Shown here: one piece after another, positions 62,155 to 64,000 of the stretch | How positions within the stretch are numbered: position 1 is the first letter of the stretch | Layout: the number at the start of each line of letters is the position of its first letter | DNA from: Pseudorasbora parva | Taxonomy: Eukaryota; Chordata; Actinopteri; Cypriniformes; Gobionidae | NCBI RefSeq assembly: GCF_024679245.1 | Contig: NC_090175.1 | Coordinates: 46,316,751-46,380,750, forward strand | Reading direction: 5' to 3' | Length of the DNA stretch: 64,000 nt | Translations under genes and position numbers: made by a program | Notes under the pieces: generated by a model | Seen by the model: only the letters and a program-made list of their open reading frames with translations | The model's database searches: none | Told to the model about the DNA's origin: nothing

Positions 62155-62850
62155 ACCTTATGCAGCGGCTTACCTACCAAAGCTATACATCGGCTTCAAA
62201 TGGTGCAAGACTCAGCATCAGGAGCCCTTACATTTAACAAAAAATCTGTACATATCACGCCTATCCAACTTCACTAGTTTTCTGTGGCCAGTCATATCCA
62301 GTTTAAACTGTAAGTTTTGGTCAGTAAAGCAAGTCATGGCCCCACACCCCAATACCTGGCAGAGTTAGAGTATATGTTCATATGTTCCTGCCCGGACCTT
62401 CAGATCTAGCATTCATAACTTGCTTGTTGTACCCAAATACAAACACTAATACTATGGGTGAAAGGGCTTTTAGTGTTATTGACCCTGAATAAACTATGGA
62501 ATAAGCTGTCCCCGAATCTTCATACCGCACCTTTCCAGACATTTAAGACCCATCTTAAACTCATGTATTCTCTTTGCTCAGTAAATAATATTTTTTTTCT
62601 CTACTTCTCTGCTTTCAAGTGATTTGATGTTAAATGGCTTTTTTATTGTATTTAATGTTCTCTTTGACTCTAACTTATGTCAATTGTCTGTGGTTTGTTG
62701 TCTCCATCTGCTTGTTTGTTTGTAATAATGAACAGGCTGACTGTTATTTTAATTGGTAATTGATTGTACTCTTGAACTACATTGTGAATGGACCTTTGGT
62801 TCTTGAAAGGCGCTATAAAAAATAAACATATTATTAGTATTAGTATTATT
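62155..62850 (+). pseudogene. L2-like LINE 3' end
   Basis: The plus strand gives SGLPTKAIHRLQMVQDSAS, VHITPIQLH, SKASHGPTPQYLAELEYM, LWNKLSPNLHTAPFQTFKTH and KLMYSL, the C-terminal reverse transcriptase tail of L2-type LINEs, with several stops. It is followed by a 3' untranslated end with GAAAGGCGCTATAAAAAATA and a terminal (TTA)n-like run near 62828-62852, which is typical of fish L2 elements. The 5' part is truncated, as is usual for LINEs. Confidence 0.85.
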
Positions 62851-62854
62851 ACTT

Positions 62855-63022
62855 TCCATCAAAAATGGTTATACTTTACACAGATATTAATGAACTAGGC
62901 CTATTTTAGGGTAGGGTTACGGTTTGGTTTAGGGTTAGTTGCATGTAATTATGCATAATTTACTGTTATTAAGTACATGTAACATATTTAACAAGGACAC
63001 TGTAAAATAAAGTGTTAACAAA
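62855..63022. mobile_element. Possible short TIR repeat
   Basis: TAGGGTAGGGTTACGGTTTG in the middle and the end GGACACTGTAAAATAAAGTGTTAAC resemble the end at about 15060-15110. The left end TATACTTTACACAG is a weak mirror. Confidence 0.5.
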
Positions 63023-64000
63023 ACATCTTATTAACTTATTCCCAGCTTATTAACTTTTAAAATGTGTATGAATGTTCCCACAATTAGGCTACAAATCAAA
63101 TGATGTAAACTACAATTATTCTCCAAATATCTCTGCACCTCTGTGGAAATGAGCTATATTATATACAATTTTTAAAAAGCTTTGTATGGCTAGTTCTATT
63201 ATGGCAGCTTGCGAGAATTGGCTTTATATTCTCTGAAATGTTACGGACCATTGACTCCCAATGATTCACAAATGAAAGGCTCAGTTAGCTCAGCTAGTGA
63301 TTGAGAGGGATCTAACTCGAAAATGCACAACCCATGAGTTTATGAGTTTATGAGCGCCTTTATATTTTGCATGCTGGTATCAGGCATATTCAAATTAAAT
63401 ATATCGAAATATTATAATAAAGTGCAGTAATAAGTAGTAAAATAGCAGTAATAAGTAAAAAAAAAGGTTCGTTTTTTTTTCCAACAAAAAGAAAATGTCA
63501 GTCTTCATAATTGTCATTTTATTAAAGCAGGGATTTATTTTGAAAATGTCTCTTCTAGAGAAACAGGTCTGCATATTTATCAGTGTCTGTAATGAACAAA
63601 AATACATTTACAGAAAGATGTTTTCAATTAGGACTGTCAGCGTTCATTTCTCTCGTGTTTTACACTCTTCCTGTGGATTTTGGGTTTGTCGTCTTTTGGC
63701 ACCACACTATTATATCCGCTGTACCCTTGAGCAGAAGCCGTGTGAGATGCAGACTAGCCTGTGGTATTATTTGTCATTTCAACATCCATAACGCCAAAAA
63801 ACCCTTCATTATTTACCACCTGCTGTATGCTTCTCACATAATCTCTGGCTAATGATGCTCTTATCTCGTCCATGTGTCAAGTTTGTGTAGTCTGCATGTC
63901 ATGTTGATGGTACCCTCACTGTTTGTGTCATTATGTGTTCAGTTCAAGCTGGGTATGTCCTTTTGGCCTGCCCCACTCTGAAATGTTTCACGTCACATAC
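63023..64000. other. Unique DNA to the window end
   Basis: No repeat or coding signature. 63640-63960 is complex; the open frames at 63495-63852 have no recognised domain and lack splice context. Confidence 0.4.

Noticed and set aside
63270..63330. tRNA-like GTTAGCTCAGCTAG
   Set aside because: A-box-like only; no B box or cloverleaf follows.

Overview
The window looks like intergenic or intronic DNA from a teleost fish, most likely a cyprinid. The sequence shows many microsatellites, several Tc1/mariner families, TTAA-flanked non-autonomous elements, foldback MITEs, L2-like LINE fragments and one Ty3/gypsy-like LTR element. The cyprinid assignment rests on remembered resemblance to zebrafish and carp repeats and was not searched. 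I found no intact host protein-coding gene, rRNA or functional tRNA gene. Every coding-like stretch I can identify is a broken transposase, reverse transcriptase or gag-like relic.

Layout. 1-3.1 kb: mostly unique DNA with a CA repeat, a degenerate ~100-bp tandem repeat and two possible conserved noncoding stretches. 3.1-7.5 kb: a mosaic of a perfect 124-bp palindrome, a deleted Tc1, a TA-flanked element, a dead DD34E Tc1, and an LTR element on the minus strand that inserted into another Tc1 and was itself split by a terminal-inverted-repeat (TIR) element. 7.5-17 kb: mainly unique, with two copies of one 9-bp-TSD family and an L2-like reverse transcriptase fragment. 17-21 kb: a TTAA element, then a three-level nest (Tc1, then a 9-bp-TSD element, then a TTAA element). 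21-26.5 kb: microsatellites, a CACTG element and three Tc1 remnants. 26.5-28.9 kb: unique DNA around one TIR element. 29-33.4 kb: one Tc1 split by about 3.7 kb of nested insertions, including tandem tRNA-like units. 33.4-39.4 kb: unique and AT-rich DNA. 39.4-43.3 kb: a dense run of TTAA and foldback elements. 44-50 kb: a duplicated unique segment flanking a transposon cluster, a second LTR and a recent 340-bp tandem duplication. 50-64 kb: long GT and AT tracts, a hairpin-forming Tc1 derivative, more MITEs and two LINE 3' ends.

How the pieces relate. The main content is a record of insertions. Empty-site comparisons inside the window define target-site duplications of TA (30049-30388), TTAA (19433-20584), 9 bp (19281-20794) and 7 bp (45135-46406). 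A single DD36E-spaced Tc1-like family occurs as at least seven degraded pieces. The most informative locus is the LTR at 5921-7083. A 12-nt match between a point inside the LTR and the sequence just after it suggests Tf1/sushi-type self-priming. Removing the inserted TIR element restores a TATA box about 30 bp upstream of that point. No novel gene system was found.
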